Assembly: GCA_015259235.1 (NCBI GenBank)
Contig: JABZGM010000001.1
Coordinates: 1-32,919 of the forward strand
Length of the DNA stretch: 32,919 nt
Reading direction: 5' to 3'
Source of the DNA: Alloprevotella sp.
GTDB taxonomy: Bacteria; Bacteroidota; Bacteroidia; Bacteroidales; Bacteroidaceae
Shown here: one piece after another, positions 32,333 to 32,919 of the stretch
How positions within the stretch are numbered: position 1 is the stretch's first letter
Layout of the letters: the number at the start of each line of letters is the position of its first letter
Made by a program: the position numbers and the translations under genes
The notes under the pieces: generated by a model
Seen by the model: only the letters and a program-made list of their open reading frames with translations
Database searches by the model: none
Told to the model about the DNA's origin: nothing

Positions 32333-32919
32333 TTATTCGGGGGTATCGGACAGTACTTTGATGGTTTGCACTTCCAACACGCGACCTGTGGGGCGATGCA
32401 CCACGAAGCCTACGAGATGGAGTCGCTCGGGCTGCACCAGAAGCTGGGGGTATTTGGCTTGCAACCTGGGGGCATTCGCCAAAAGTCCATAAGCGGTGGG
32501 CAGAGTGACGGTGTGTTGCCACGAAGTCTGGGAGTTGGTATGATGTGCCACTGCTACCCCTTGTCGAGGAGTAAGGATTTGTCGCAACACATGGTGATGC
32601 ACATAGTCGAGCGTGCGACGACCATTGGAGAGGTATTGCAAGGAGGGGATACCGTCTTCCACGAGAAAGAGGGAGAAAACGCAATCTTCTAGCAATGCAC
32701 TCGCAACTACATCGGTAGTCAACCGACGAGTGGTGGCATCATAATGGGAAGTGAGTCTGATTTTAGCCTCGGAGGGTTGGGACAACTGTTGTGCCACACT
32801 CGCACTCCACGAGGGAGGAAGCGACAACGCGCCTCCATCGACACTGCCCATGGGCCATCCGGTCACGCCCGCCTGCTGAGGGAGCCATTCGCTATCAGAG
32901 TTTGCCAAGCCTAAAACGC
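32333..32919 (-). CDS. Omp28-related outer-membrane lipoprotein, 5' end outside window
   Basis: The frame is open at the window edge (reads V-L-G-L-A-N-S... from 32917), so only about the C-terminal 195 residues are present. The segment LDYVHHHVLRQILTPRQGVAV matches the Omp28 family hallmark (xxHNHVLRxxLTGxxG). It is followed by the usual LLVQPERLHLVGFVVHRPTGRVLEVQTIKV, comparable to the family's closing strands (VVAFVYDxxTxEVLQA). Full-length family members begin with a lipobox and a thioredoxin-like domain, expected beyond base 32919. Homologs are surface lipoproteins of Porphyromonas and relatives. It ends 97 bp before the small lipoprotein gene. Confidence 0.75.
   Translation of the reverse strand, partial: VLGLANSDSEWLPQQAGVTGWPMGSVDGGALSLPPSWSASVAQQLSQPSEAKIRLTSHYDATTRRLTTDVVASALLEDCVFSLFLVEDGIPSLQYLSNGRRTLDYVHHHVLRQILTPRQGVAVAHHTNSQTSWQHTVTLPTAYGLLANAPRLQAKYPQLLVQPERLHLVGFVVHRPTGRVLEVQTIKVLSDTPE

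Overview
The window looks like the chromosome of a Bacteroidales bacterium, probably Prevotellaceae or Porphyromonadaceae; genus is not determinable by eye. The signs are two SusC/SusD pairs, many lipoproteins with Bacteroidetes-type lipoboxes, an Mfa1-type fimbrillin, a BspA-like leucine-rich repeat protein with a C-terminus resembling a type IX secretion sorting domain, and promoters fitting the Bacteroidetes pattern TTTG-N19-TAnnTTTG.

Layout. (1) 1-1674: the 3' part of an Mfa1-family fimbrial subunit, with nine TPGGGGT units between the fimbrillin body and the terminal donor-like strand, then a strong terminator. (2) 2219-10506, plus strand: a five-gene import locus, SusC-like receptor, SusD-like lipoprotein, HExxH zinc metallohydrolase lipoprotein, DUF4302 lipoprotein and BACON-domain lipoprotein, closed by a terminator. 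(3) 10507-11563: about 1 kb without a credible gene but full of repeats: a 166-bp MITE-like element, a 280-bp inverted-repeat element with G+C palindromes, and an array of 21-bp repeats. (4) 11564-16159, plus strand: methionyl-tRNA synthetase (metG), then ahpC and ahpF for peroxide detoxification. ahpC has a consensus promoter and a long folded leader; a terminator-like hairpin separates it from ahpF. (5) 16307-31342, minus strand: a second, larger import locus, read from a consensus promoter at 31469-31499: FecA-like TonB receptor, SusC-like, SusD-like, a metallohydrolase paralog lacking an intact HExxH, DUF4302, an unrecognised lipoprotein, DUF4856 (imelysin-related), a fibronectin-III protein, an Ig-like lipoprotein and the LRR protein. 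(6) 31672-32919, minus strand: a small lipoprotein and the 3' part of an Omp28-related protein, closed by their own terminator.

The central observation is that loci 2 and 5 are paralogous: the block SusC-SusD-metallohydrolase-DUF4302 occurs in both in the same order, but with different accessory proteins and with the catalytic motif intact in only one. The FecA-like receptor and the DUF4856 protein make an iron- or metal-chelate-related substrate a reasonable inference for the minus-strand locus; no substrate can be read from the sequence.

A second theme is repeats invading the minus-strand locus. Seven-base repeats, 21-bp (3 x 7) repeats and small hairpin repeats lie in its gene junctions. 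In four genes (SusC, SusD, the 207-aa lipoprotein, DUF4856) the start codon lies in or directly beside such a repeat, and all four proteins begin Met-Ser-Asn/Asp-Val/Ile.
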